This document shows, piece after piece, positions 1 through 10,239 of a stretch of 64,000 bases of DNA. The notes below the pieces were generated by a model. That model did no database searches, was not told where the DNA came from, and saw only the letters and a list, made by a program, of their open reading frames with translations. The DNA is from Nymphaea colorata (Eukaryota > Streptophyta > Magnoliopsida > Nymphaeales > Nymphaeaceae), in NCBI RefSeq assembly GCF_008831285.2, contig NC_045142.1, forward strand, positions 16,309,354-16,373,353, given 5' to 3'. Both the position numbers and the translations under genes were made by a program. Position 1 is the first letter of the stretch. Every line of letters starts with the position of its first letter.

Positions 1-66
1 CAATGTGTTCGACCCCAGACTCAGCACCCCTATAATTGAATTGGTAAATCACTAATTAAATTATAC

Positions 67-598
67 ATGAAACTAGAAGTCGGTACTAAAGCCTGTGCCT
101 GTGCACCAAGTCCACAGTAATAGACCTCCTCATTCTTGGACCGTTCTAGGTTAACCTGGCGAGCCATGCTGACCACCACAGAGCCAAGCTAGCCAAAGGG
201 CTTCCCCTTGGTCTCACGTCTTGGTAGCGCCATTTGCCTAGGACAAACAGGGTGAAGCTGATGGCATTGAGTGTGGCACAGGCGCCATACCCCCAGCCCC
301 AGCCCACATTGTCTACGACATAGATGACCGCAGTGAACGCGACGAGCATTGCGAGCATAGTCATAAAGAAGAACCACTTAACAAACACTTCTTGGTCCTT
401 GCCCTTGTCAAATTGGTTCGCAGCAACCGTGACGAAGGTGAAGCTTGTCCCGGCCGCACCGAGTGTGACCACTGCAAAGGCTAAGCTCAACAGGGCAAAC
501 TGAGTCATGGAGGGAGGCTGGCCTGAGCCCAGTGCATGGTCACAGGAAGGCAGAGCCAAGGATGGAACTACTGACACCAATGTTGTCATCAGTGTCGC
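67..598 (-). pseudogene. NRT1/PTR family (NPF) transporter, one exon, frameshifted
   Basis: This minus-strand exon encodes part of a proton-coupled nitrate/peptide transporter (POT/NPF family, plasma membrane or tonoplast). The frame contains the family hallmarks GTSFTFVTVAANQFDKGKDQ, then VKWFFF, VDNVGWGWGYG and KWRYQDVRPRGSPLASLA, covering about three membrane segments. An acceptor (CAG) sits just upstream at 599-601 and a GT donor follows at 65-66, as expected for the third exon of an NPF gene. Near 175-178 the frame breaks: after SPLASLA a single missing base shifts reading to a stop at 146, while the next frame continues sensibly as VVVSMARQVNLERSKNEEVYY. The first two exons are not recognisable to the right, and the last exon would lie left of the window. 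I infer a pseudogene or a base error in a real gene; the family assignment is firm, the functional state is not. Confidence 0.8.
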
Positions 599-1042
599 CT
601 GAATATTTGGAGAATTATGATTAGGTAAGCACCGTAGATTCTATGACAGTGATTTCATGTGAGGGCAGAGAAACTGATGTTTCAACTCACCTAAATCTTT
701 TCAAAACATATTTGAATTTCACCATCGCAGATAAAATGACATATTATACCTCATAAGGGTTTTAGTACTAAAGGGCATCTTTTTGTGAAGGCTCAGAGTA
801 CATAGTGTTGGCACCACTTCATCCTCCCTCTTCAACTTGGATGTAGGTCGAGCATTGACAACATTCTTCTCTTTGTTTGTGTCAATGACTCATGGATATA
901 TGCTTTCTTAACTAATTTGAGATCAGCCATTGAAACATTCAACCTAATGTTTGGTTTGTCCTATTGCAAAAGAACATCCAATACTACTAAAGGAAAAACT
1001 AAAACAGATGGGAAGCACTCTGCCAAAGATGTAGAAGATGAT
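599..1042. other. Non-coding stretch beside the NPF exon
   Basis: This would be the intron upstream of the transporter exon if the gene were intact. I see the branch/acceptor side at 599-620 and nothing that resembles an earlier NPF exon. Confidence 0.5.
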
Positions 1043-1290
1043 CTTGACCACTGTGGGATGACTACAAACATTTTTGTGGACAAAATGTGCAAATACCTGA
1101 GGGGAAAACATAGGAACGTTACCACTTTCCACCATGTTTGCACTCTTAGTTTCAACAAGGACTCTTGACCATTGTGGGATGGTTACAAACATTTTTGTGG
1201 ACAAACTGTGCAAATATTTTAGAGGAAAACACAGATATATGACCACATTCCATCATATTTGCACCCTTATTTTCAACAAGGACTCTGTAG
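1043..1290. repeat. Tandem duplication, two copies of about 122 bp
   Basis: Copy 1 begins at 1043 and copy 2 at 1165, both with CTTGACCA(C/T)TGTGGGATG followed by ACAAACATTTTTGTGGACAAA, and both end with TTTCAACAAGGACTCT. The copies differ at roughly 15-20% of positions. The period is not a multiple of three, so the similar peptide CGM(T/V)TNIFVDK appears in two different frames; I read this as a DNA duplication rather than a coding repeat. Confidence 0.85.
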
Positions 1291-2135
1291 CAAGCCCAAC
1301 AAGTCAACATACTATATAATGAGGAAGTGTATCCCATCATAAAAACTCTTGTGGAAGACCATACACACCTTGAGATGGCAATGCAAACATGCCCTTGTTT
1401 TCCATTGTCTTTAATTTTCACTATTCCTTATGTATTTTTAGCAATGTTAAATGTTGGTCTCAACTCAGTGAGAGAAGACAGCAATGGGTTTTTTACATGG
1501 TGAACTTTTGCAATGCTGTCATCTAATTATATCACTCTTGAACTTCATGTATGATGACTCATGCATTACCTAGTCTACAACATGATCTTTCCCTATCAAT
1601 ACAATAAAATGATAATGCTATTACTAACTATAGGCAAGTTCTTTCTATGGCTTCCATTTATGAACAATAGCTCAATATAAGTAGTGTTCATGATTACAAT
1701 TGCACAACCTCCTGCAAGACAACTTCGACTGTGAAGTATTTGTCTACAAGGTTGTCCATGTTGCTGGCAAACCTATGGACTCCACCACTTAAGACATGGT
1801 CTCAGTTTCACTGTAGTTTTACATGGAGTTTCGCAACCTTAGGAAAAAGAATAGAAGGAGAACAAGAAAAAGGCCTAGGGCAATAGTAGATCCATCAATA
1901 TTCTTTGTTGGTTTCTTGTGAAACAATTTGTATTCATTTGTAGTTGAATCTACAAGCGATTACTTGCATCTATGCTGGAGGTATATGGATAAAGTGCAGT
2001 TTGTTATTCATTTTATGGATTTTCTATTTTTGTTCTGAAGTACAATGCATACACTCCTTTTCATGTACACAAGCATAGCCTTAGTTTGATATTTCTAGAA
2101 TTATTGCTAGATGTTCATCTCAACCATGAAAGTCC
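1291..2135. other. AT-rich spacer
   Basis: No exon, RNA gene or clear transposon structure is visible here. Confidence 0.5.
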
Positions 2136-3740
2136 AGGTTGTTGGATTGCTTGACTCCACACCTTCTTCAACTTTTTAGAGTTGTTTAGAAAATGCCTTG
2201 GTGATAGAGAAATGAGGTTCTTAAACAAAAACAAGAGCATGGATTTTTGTGGGTTACCAAAGGACCCCCTAAATCGTGAGAAAGTAGAGTCAAGTTGTTC
2301 ACATCCTCCACATTCAAGGATCTCTGGAGGCCCACAAAAATCATTGTTTAGTTTTCATCTTCCCCAAGTTGTTGTTCCCCTATCACTATGTATTTTCCCC
2401 TCCAATTGTACAACAAAAACTATCATCCTAAGAGTATTTCTCACATTCCTTTCACAAGCTTTGCCAACTAGAGGTAAGATGAGGGAATTTTTTAAGTAAA
2501 GTCTGAAAATATGAAAACAAGGGCTCATACATGAATAGTGGATCTAGTAGTTTAACTTTCTCATGAGTCAAAATGATATATCTAGTACTTTGTGAAGGGG
2601 CTCAATCCATTAATTCATCAAAGAGATTGATAAAGTAGACAAGGGATGCCAGTTTGACTTGGCATATCAATCAGTAAAGTAGACAAGGGATAACAGTTTG
2701 CATCGTCCAAGGATACTGATATGATTGTAGGGCTTGACACACTAATCAGTCCTATCATCAAAAGGGCAATGCCTTGGATGCCAAATTGCATGTATACCCA
2801 AGCCCAGCGTCTAGAGACTGGCCTCTTTCCCTTTCTTCAATTCAATTCTACTAAGTGTAGTGTCTTCCAACTTCTTGCCTAGTAGGATATGTTGATATCT
2901 TTACACTCACTTCCAATATTAGTTGAAGCGTTCATTATTCACAAGATAAATATAGCTCTACTGTTTGACATTGATTGTATCAGTCCAGCTTGTTGGATTC
3001 TAGTGAGCAAGGCTTTCAACATTTTAGAGATAATCTTTAATTTGTTTCACAGTTTGGTGGAGTATAGGAGGATATTGAGGAGGTGGGGCCTAATTCATTT
3101 ATTGTTCAAAGAGATTAGTGAAGTAGATAAGCAATAATAGTTTGTATCATCATGAGATATCAATTGGAATGTAGGGTTCAACGCACTTATCAGACTACCA
3201 TCAAACTGGTAATGCCTTGGCTGTTGGGACGCGTGTATCCCAAGCACATTGCTAGGGATTGGTCTCTTTCCATTTCTTCAATTCAATTCAACCGAGTGTA
3301 GTGATATTTCAACTCCTTGTCTAATAGGATATATTGGGATCTTCACAATCAGTTCCAATGTTATAGAAAACCTTTATTGTGCACAAGATAAACACGCAAG
3401 TGCTTTATGGCCACACCATTTGATGCTAATTACATAAATCTAGGTTGTTGGATGCCAGTAGAGGAGACTTTCAACATTTTTGAGAACCTTCAATTTGATT
3501 AACCATTTGGTGGAGTGTTGGAGGATATTAAGTCCAAAGTTCCTAACTAATTGATTCTTCATAGAGTTTGGTGAAGTAAACAAGATATAATGATTTGCAT
3601 TGTTGAGTATACTGGTCTGATAGCAGGTCTCAGTGAACTGATCAGTCATACAATCAAGCTGGTAGTGCCTTGGATGCCGGATTGCATACACCCAAGTACA
3701 CCACCGACAGATTTAGTTTTTCATTTTTCTCAGTGACTTG
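2136..3740. repeat. Three diverged tandem copies of a ~453-bp unit
   Basis: Units begin at about 2136, 2988 and 3441 with the shared start TTGTTGGAT. Each continues with GGTGGAGT..., CAAAGAGATT, AAGTAGA(C/T)AAG, AATGCCTTGG(A/C)TG and CCCAAGC/G. The first unit is lengthened by about 400 bp (2183-2580). Copies 1 and 2 also share the run TTTCTTCAATTCAATTC and AGTGTAGTG. Unit 1 contains a further 44-bp internal duplication (2631 and 2675). The series has no coding potential and may be a small piece of a satellite-like array or of repeated LTR sequence. Confidence 0.75.
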
Positions 3741-3879
3741 AGCCTATCCTCGTTTTCATAGAATGGTTATCTAAACTAGGTTTAGATTTTCACACGCCAG
3801 GGCTACTGGCTCAAGACATGCTATTGGGCTAGCATGGCTCAACCTTAAGCTGATGGTTCATGAGGGTGAGATGTTGGTT

Positions 3880-4500
3880 ATGTGCACATTGAATAATTTA
3901 TACAATGCATACTTAATGTTATACGATGAAAGCAAGTCTACATGTTCAATGCAAGCTTCAAATTATGAACTAATGATTAAAGGAAAAAATATAGAAATTA
4001 AGAGAGACAGGGGTAGAGAGGCATACCTGGTCTCATGTGTGCCCTAAAGACATTAGTTTAAATTCTAATTTATGAAAGAAAATAAACTAAATTATAATAT
4101 GTTAAAGTAACTAAAACAAACCTAATAGCAAAAAATTGAAAACTAACCTAAGTAGGTTGCAAGCAAAAAGAAAAACCTAAACATGTCCTAAGAAAAAAAA
4201 AAGAAAAAAAAACACAAAACAACAAAAAAAGAAATGAAAAGTGAATGAAAAAAGAAATTACCTGAACTTGTTAAAGACATAGCAGAGTCAGCTCCCACAA
4301 CCCCTATTGTGAGTCTAGATAGGTTCTTGGTTGAGTGTTACTGCAGCTTGAACTCAAGACCTTACTAAGACTCTAAAATATTGGAACTGATTTGAGCACA
4401 ACCTTTTAAGTGCATGCTTGGAATTTTACCAAAAGATTTTGTACCCTTTAGATAACCCAGAAAATCAAGCCACGTGATGGGGCACAAATTCCTTTTCTTA
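3880..4500. repeat. Diverged direct repeat, left copy (possible old LTR remnant)
   Basis: This stretch resembles 13,000-13,620 in the same orientation: both have GAGGGGT(A/C)GA...GCAT(A/G)ACCT, then TTCTAAT...GAAA, then AAAGAAATTA, and then TTGTGA...CTTGAACT. Similarity is patchy and low. The pair brackets the large inverted repeat, which would fit an older LTR-type element into which the inverted repeat was inserted; that is inference. Confidence 0.4.
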
Positions 4501-5149
4501 GTGCTTTGAGAGTGTTATCACTCCAATTTTTTTTCAAAAAACTGTATTTTATTTTCACCCAAACAAAATTCTTAGTTATTTGGATCTAAATTTTTTGACC
4601 CTAAGCCAAATCCTAGACCCAAAACAAATTCGCAACTATTCGATAAAAAATGAATCTCTAAACCCTTCTTTGAACCCAAACACAAAATTCAAATTCAAAA
4701 CCCAACTTTAGATTCAAAACCCAACTTTTGTATCCGAATTAGATCCAAAACCCAATTTTAGATCCAAATCAAGAATTTCAAACACAAAGTCCAAAATCGT
4801 GATCAAAACAACGAAATTTGATGCTATCGAATGTTCAATGCTCACGCACAAACATTCGCTTTGTTTTATATCTCATCTTGGTGCTAAAAACATATTTTTG
4901 AACTTAAACCACTCAGTAGAATGCATTAGCAACCAATTGAACCAAAACCGGATCTAAAACGAGCCCGAAATCATTCAAAATGGAGTCGGCTTCGTTTGCA
5001 ACAAAAACCAATTTTACCCCTTTTAAATATATATTTAAAACATGATTTTTATGTTTTGTTATTATTATTTTATGAATGCCCCCTAAGAGGCTAGGGGTGC
5101 AAAATCGGCCCTTTATTGATCCAGACGGGACACTAAGGGGGGCATTTTG

Positions 5150-5370
5150 CTTCCCTTTGTGAAGAATCGGTGTGGCGGGGCAGCGCCAGCATTCTGGCGT
5201 CACGCTCGCTCGCTATCTCACGCACTCGAGCGCCCACGCAGGACAGCACGTCGCGTGCTACCGCTCGCACTCGCACACGCTCGAGCGGCCATGTGCTATA
5301 GTGTGTCATGCTCTGCCACGCGAAAGGCACTACGAGTGCAGCGTGCCGGGATAGCGTTGGTCAAAAACCA
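5150..5370. other. GC-rich block inside left arm
   Basis: A strikingly GC- and CpG-rich stretch with many CGCTCG, CACTCG and CGAGCG motifs in otherwise AT-rich DNA. The counterpart in the right arm is 9,540-9,720. Open frames across it in several phases are a by-product of the low AT content and differ between the arms, so I do not call a gene. A role as a U3-like regulatory region is only a guess. Confidence 0.55.
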
Positions 5371-5914
5371 CCTGTAGGGGTGATTTTGGCCATGTTGGGT
5401 GGGCATTAGCCTGCCCACACAATTTGAAGGGTTAAAGGCCAATCCCACTTAGTCAAAACCTATTTTTTAAAAATTTAAAAATTATTCAAAAATACTTGGA
5501 ATTCGTATGAAAATCTTGTTAAATTCAAAACAATTCAAATTTTGAGTTTTGGCTCCAAAGCTCTCCATAAGTACCCTCACAATCTTATCTTTTGGGCATG
5601 AGCTAATTCTTGAGGTACCTCTAGTGCTTTCTCACATAAAAATTTAGACTTTTCCTTATCTTCTTTTTCTAGTTCTCTCTTCTTCTCTTCTTCTTTTCCA
5701 CCCTTGGGAGCAACTTTCTCCAAGTTCCAACTATTCAAGGGAGAACAAAAAGATCTCTTGGATGAATATCTTTATCATCTTGGAGATTCACCCAAGGCAA
5801 CCTTAGAATCATCTCATAAAATCATCTATATTAGAGGTATGTAGTCATTCTCTTGTTTTCATTTTTATTTTTATTTCCTCTTGCCACCTCCCCATGGACA
5901 AGAGGTATCTCTGG

Positions 5915-6350
5915 ATGGTATGAAATCAGGTTGCTTGTTATCAAATATCTTAGATTGTTCTTTAATCGGATTGGAATGCTTTTTCTTTCATGTTATATTC
6001 AAGGAGGTGTCATACCCACTTGAAATTGGATTGTTGTTTAATCAATTATTTGTTTACATCATCTTTCAATTTCTACCCACGTGAAATTGGAAGAGAACCA
6101 ATAAAACAACAATTTTCTAATGATTAGAAAAAAAGTCTCCTATTTTTTTACCCTGTGCACCAAACACGGTTAAATTTACCCTGCAAAAAACTACCTTGTG
6201 CGTCAAACACAGTTAATTTTACCCTGCAATCAAACAGGGCCTCCAAATGGAAAAGGGTAAAATTTCATCACGTATTTTTTTCTAGATAAATTTACCGTGG
6301 TAAATTTACCACGTTAAATTCTTCCCTGCAATCAAACAGGGCTAAAGGTT
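5915..6350. mobile_element. Insertion in left arm, with MITE-like CAAACAGGGC repeats
   Basis: Right-arm alignment jumps across this stretch, so it was inserted into the left arm or lost from the right. Its second half (about 6,145-6,347) has CCCTGCAATCAAACAGGGC twice in direct orientation (6,221 and 6,325), variants CCCTGTGCACCAAACACGG, and a near palindrome TTTACCGTGGTAAATTTACC at 6,290. Such composition is typical of small non-autonomous DNA transposons; termini are not clear. Confidence 0.5.
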
Positions 6351-6639
6351 TTCTATCCGGAGTCAGGAGCTACTTTTGAGTGCACCAGGAGTATGAGCAA
6401 GACGAAATAAATTTCATTTCTTTATTTATTTCAATAAATATGCTTGTTTTATCGCTTTATTCATCGTTTATGCTTGAGGTGATGTCCATGTGTGATAGAT
6501 TAATTTTTCTTAATTAATGAGTAAATGCACAGTGAGAATGAGGGTTTGGTTTTGGATTTTTCTTCATTATTATGTTGATTTTGAGGTTAAAATTTGTTCA
6601 ACCCGGGAAGCCCTTCACGAATATGTATATGTTAAAATG

Positions 6640-6990
6640 CTTATCTCTTAATCACCCGATTAGGAATCCCAATGAGTGCTTTATTACATCGCTCTCTATT
6701 TCATGTGTGTTTGGTTTTCTTCCATATCAAATGGTGGAAGATATAGATTTTATTGTAATATACAAAATGAAAAATACTTGAAATTTGCATGAAAATCTTG
6801 GCAAAATTCAAAAAATTCAAACTTTGACAAATCTCACGGTTAGTTTATTTCTTAATCACTCGATTAAGGATCCCAATGAGTGCTTTCTTATGTTGTTCTT
6901 CATTTCATAAATGTTTGATTTCCTTCCATACTCAACGGTGGAAGAAATATATTTTTTTTGTAACAAATAAAATAATAATGTTTTTATGTT
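6640..6990. repeat. Partial tandem duplication in left arm
   Basis: The run TCTTAATCACCCGATTAGGA, then TCCCAATGAGTGCTTT, then TTTGGTTTTCTTCCATA and TGGTGGAAGA appears at 6,645-6,745 and again with changes at 6,850-6,945. The right arm has this module once (8,580-8,660), so the duplication happened after the arms formed. Confidence 0.7.
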
Positions 6991-7168
6991 CACATGTAAA
7001 AATATTTAAAATCATGTTTTTCAAAAGATTTTCAAAAGCAAGAATCTTCTTTAATGATGCTTGGACACTTAGTCTAAGCTCGTGCATGAGTCCAAGTTCC
7101 TCTCCGGCCTATATAGAAAAATTGAAGTCGGATATTTTAAAGTTATTTCTTAATTTCAATTCTCATTA

Positions 7169-8368
7169 AAAGCTTATGTATATATAAACATTACATATGT
7201 ATATGTGTACATGACTATATCTCATTGTCTTTATCTCTTTATGATTTAACATGTTCTTTTACAAATTCTCATACACGTACATATGAATATATATATGTGT
7301 ATATATCTCTCTTTCTCTCTATCTCTAGAGTCTTCTTTTCTCTAAAAATCTCTTTTCTCTAGAATCTCTTTCTTCTCCCTCTCCATTCCATTTGATACTT
7401 CCTTTTCATCAAGCTTTCATATACGTATACATATGTATATACATATATATTATGCATATATATGTATATATAAGTATGTATATTTATCTCTCTCTTTTAA
7501 ATTGCTTTGGTGATTTTCAAAATCTTTTTCTCTCTCTTTCTCTATTCCTCATGAATTAAAGTTTTTTCTCTTTTTCATTTTTTTGAATATTTTTCTCCCA
7601 AGATCTTTTCATTTGCTGACTTTACCAAGACCAAAACTCAAGTAATGACCCAATATTGGAATCATGTTTGACGGTTTACAACCCCATTCCATTTTCAAAA
7701 ACTTTTCTCTCTTCATAAAAATAGTTACAACAATTATGCAAATAAAAATAAGAAACTTAGATGTATGTGATGGTGGGAATGTTTTTAGATGAATGTTATG
7801 GTAGGAATGAATAATTTGCTTTCAACCATCTAAGATCAATGCATTCGTACATCCTCATTTACTTAACATCACAAATGATCACAAACTCCTCTCTAAAAGA
7901 ATTTAAGTAAGATGAGATGGAGCTCTAATTAAGTAATAACTCAATTATATCAAAATCTAAAACCTACTTAAAATCTTTGGAGAACACTAAAGTGACTTCA
8001 AAAAGTGATCTCCAAAGGTTTCCAAATGATATTTGTAAAGATTTCTCAAATTCAAAGTTTCTTAAATCAAAATATTTTACACTTTCAAATAATTCTTCAA
8101 AACTTTTTCAAAATCTTGAAACCTCAAATCTTCAACATTTTCTCAAACACAACACCGCATTTAGAATAAAAAAATGTTTATGTTAAAATGAAATGCATCA
8201 ATGATAAACATACCCCTTAAATTGGTTACCCTCGATAAAGGCGCTGGGAATGGTCAATCCTCGTACTGACTGGCAAGTCCCTTTCTCTCTCATTTCAAAA
8301 CAAAACCTCATTTTTCTGGAGCACTCCAAAAATCAAATATTTTTAGGGATGAAAACAGTACATGTCTT
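7169..8368. other. Loop of the giant inverted repeat
   Basis: About 1.2 kb of unpaired sequence between the arms, with many TATATG/CATATA and TCTCTCT runs at 7,170-7,560 and AAATCTT/CAAAA-rich sequence after that. I see no coding region; frames such as the one at 7,977-8,186 are low-complexity Ser/Asn/Phe/Lys. Confidence 0.6.
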
Positions 8369-10239
8369 CATGAAAGTTGAAGTCAAGAAACAACTTAAAA
8401 ATATCTGTCTTCAATTTTTTTATGTAGGCCGGAGAGAAACTTGGGCTCATGCAAGAGCTTAGGCTAAGTATCAAAAGTCTCATTAGAAATGGTACTTGCT
8501 TTTGAAAATCTTTTGGAAAACATGATTCTAAATATTTTATACATGGAATTTCATTTTGTTACAAAAGAACATATTTCTTCCACAATTGGGTATGGAAGAA
8601 AATTAGATAACAACGTGATGAAGACACTCATTAGGGTTTATAATCGGGTAATTAAAAGGAAAACTAAGCATGATAATGACATGAAAATGTATTTTAACAT
8701 GTACATATTCGTGAAGGGCTTTTCTGGGTTAAACAAATTTCAACCTCAAAATGAACATAGTAACAAAGAAAAATCTCCAAACCAAACCCTCATTCTTGCC
8801 GTGCATTTGCTCATTAATTAAGAAAAGTTAATCTATCACATATGGACGTCATCTCAAGCATAAATGATAAATAAAGCAACATAACAAGCATATTTTTGAG
8901 AATAAATGAAGAAATGAAACTTATTTTGCATTGCTCATACTTCCACTCAACTCCGAATAGGAGATCTTTAGAGCTTTCTTGCACTGCCATGGAGAGGTGG
9001 CAAGAGGAAATGAAAATAAAAATGAAAGCAAGAGAATGACTACATACCTCTAATATGGATGATTTTATGAATGGATATCATTCTTCGTATGATCCAAAGG
9101 TTGCATTGGGTGAAGTTTCAAGATGATGAAGATATTCCTTCAAGAGATCTTTTTGTGCTCCCTTGAAGAGTTGAAACTTGAAGAAACTTGCTCCCAAGGT
9201 TGGAGAAGAAAAAGAAGGGAAGAAGGGAGAAATGAAAAAAAGAGCCAATAGAAAACTCTAATCTTCAACTGAGAAAGCACTAGCAGTTTCCCAAGGGTTA
9301 GCTCATCTAAAAGGGAAGATTGTGAAGGTATTTATAGAAAGTATTGGAATTAAAACTCAAAATTTGATTTTTTTTTTTATTTGACAAGATTTTCATGCGA
9401 ATTTCAAGTATTTTTGAATAATTTTTACTTTTTTAGATAGGATTTGATCAAGTGAGATTGGCCATTAGCTCTGCAAATACCCCTTTGGGGTGTGGGCAGA
9501 GCTAATGCCCACCCAACATGCCAAAAATCGCCCCCCAAAGGGCGGTTTAGCACTACAATGGGGGCCTGCAAGCATGTTTGGTGCATCTGCGTGCGATGTG
9601 CTCCCGCACGTGATCGAGCACGATGCGCGGTTGTGTGCGACGCGCGTTTGCATGCAACACGACCGCAGGTTTGCCCGATCAAGCGTGTGCCCGACACATG
9701 ATACCATGTTGCACTGGGAAATAAAATAAAATAAAAAATAATAAAAATAGAAAAGGGGGCTATTCATAAAACCAATTTTTTAAATATGTATAAAAATAGT
9801 TTTTGTTATAAATGGGGAAGGCCGACTCTGTTTTGAGTGACTCTGGCTTGTTTTAAATCCGGATTGGGTTCAATTGGTTGCCGACACATTCTAGTAAGTG
9901 GTTTAAGCTCAAAAGCACATGTTGTCATGAGAACAAAATATAAAACAAAGGGAAGGTCCGTGCATGCACGTAGGGCGCCTAGAGCATCAATTTTGTTGTT
10001 TTTGTTTCAGCTTTGGATTATGTTTGAAATACTCGATTTGGATCTAGGCTCTGGTTTTGGATCTAGTTGGGATCCGAGAGATAGATTTTGAATTTGAATC
10101 TTGTGTTTGAACTCGAACGTGGGTCTAAAGATTCGTTTTGGATTGAATGGTCGTGACTTTATTTTGGGTCTAAAGTTGGGCTTAGGTTCCAAAAATTAAA
10201 TCTGAATACGGTCTTTTAGAAAAAATTGGGGTGATAACA
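8369..10239 (-). repeat. Right arm of the giant inverted repeat
   Basis: Reverse complement of the left arm, lacking its 5,915-6,350 insertion and its internal duplication. Matching landmarks on the plus strand include TAGGCCGGAGAG at 8,426, CATTAATTAAGAAAAGTTAA at 8,811, TACCTCTAATATGGATGATT at 9,046, GAGATCTTTTTGTGCTCCC near 9,144, GGATTGGGTTCAATTGGTTG at 9,862 and GGGGTGATAACA at the tip. Confidence 0.8.
9329..9336 (-). promoter_or_regulatory. TATA-like box inside right arm
   Basis: On the minus strand TATAAATA is followed by CCTTCACAATCTTCCC and then by a CT-rich leader running to about 9,180. The same place in the left arm has decayed to CATAAGTA near 5,567. TATA plus pyrimidine-rich leader is the usual layout of an LTR promoter, which is the main reason to consider an LTR origin for the arms. 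Function is unproven. Confidence 0.4.

Larger units (their letters stand above)
4513..7168 (+). repeat. Left arm of the giant inverted repeat
   Basis: Landmarks matching the right arm in reverse complement are: GTTATCACTCCAATTTTTT at the tip; the run of CCCAA/GATCCAAA motifs at 4,580-4,790; CAACCAATTGAACC at 4,931; the GC-rich block at 5,150-5,370; GCTCTCCATAAGTACCCTC near 5,560; CAAGGGAGAACAAAAAGATC near 5,735; GGAGTCAGGAGC at 6,359; and CTCTCCGGCCTATATAG at 7,099. Divergence between arms looks like 15-20%, so the duplication is not recent. Confidence 0.8.
4513..10239. mobile_element. Giant inverted repeat (foldback-like element)
   Basis: The window 4,513-10,239 folds back on itself. It starts TGTTATCACTCC and ends GGGTGATAACA, and the complementarity continues through both arms to about 7,168 and 8,369. 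The arms are 2.66 and 1.87 kb, the difference coming from a ~430-bp insertion and a partial duplication in the left arm. No transposase or reverse transcriptase frame is visible, and I cannot find a convincing target duplication. TG...CA ends, a TATA box and a pyrimidine-rich leader within the arms make two LTR-like sequences in opposite orientation a plausible origin; a non-autonomous foldback transposon is the alternative. Confidence 0.8.

Noticed and set aside
917-1319. Two similar peptides CGM(T/V)TNIFVDK... as a repeat protein
   Set aside because: The copies are in different frames with a 122-bp period, and similar-length frames occur on the other strand; DNA duplication is enough.
9425-9767. 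Overlapping Arg/Ala/His-rich frames on both strands
   Set aside because: They arise from the GC-rich block of the inverted repeat, and the equivalent frames in the other arm encode different peptides.
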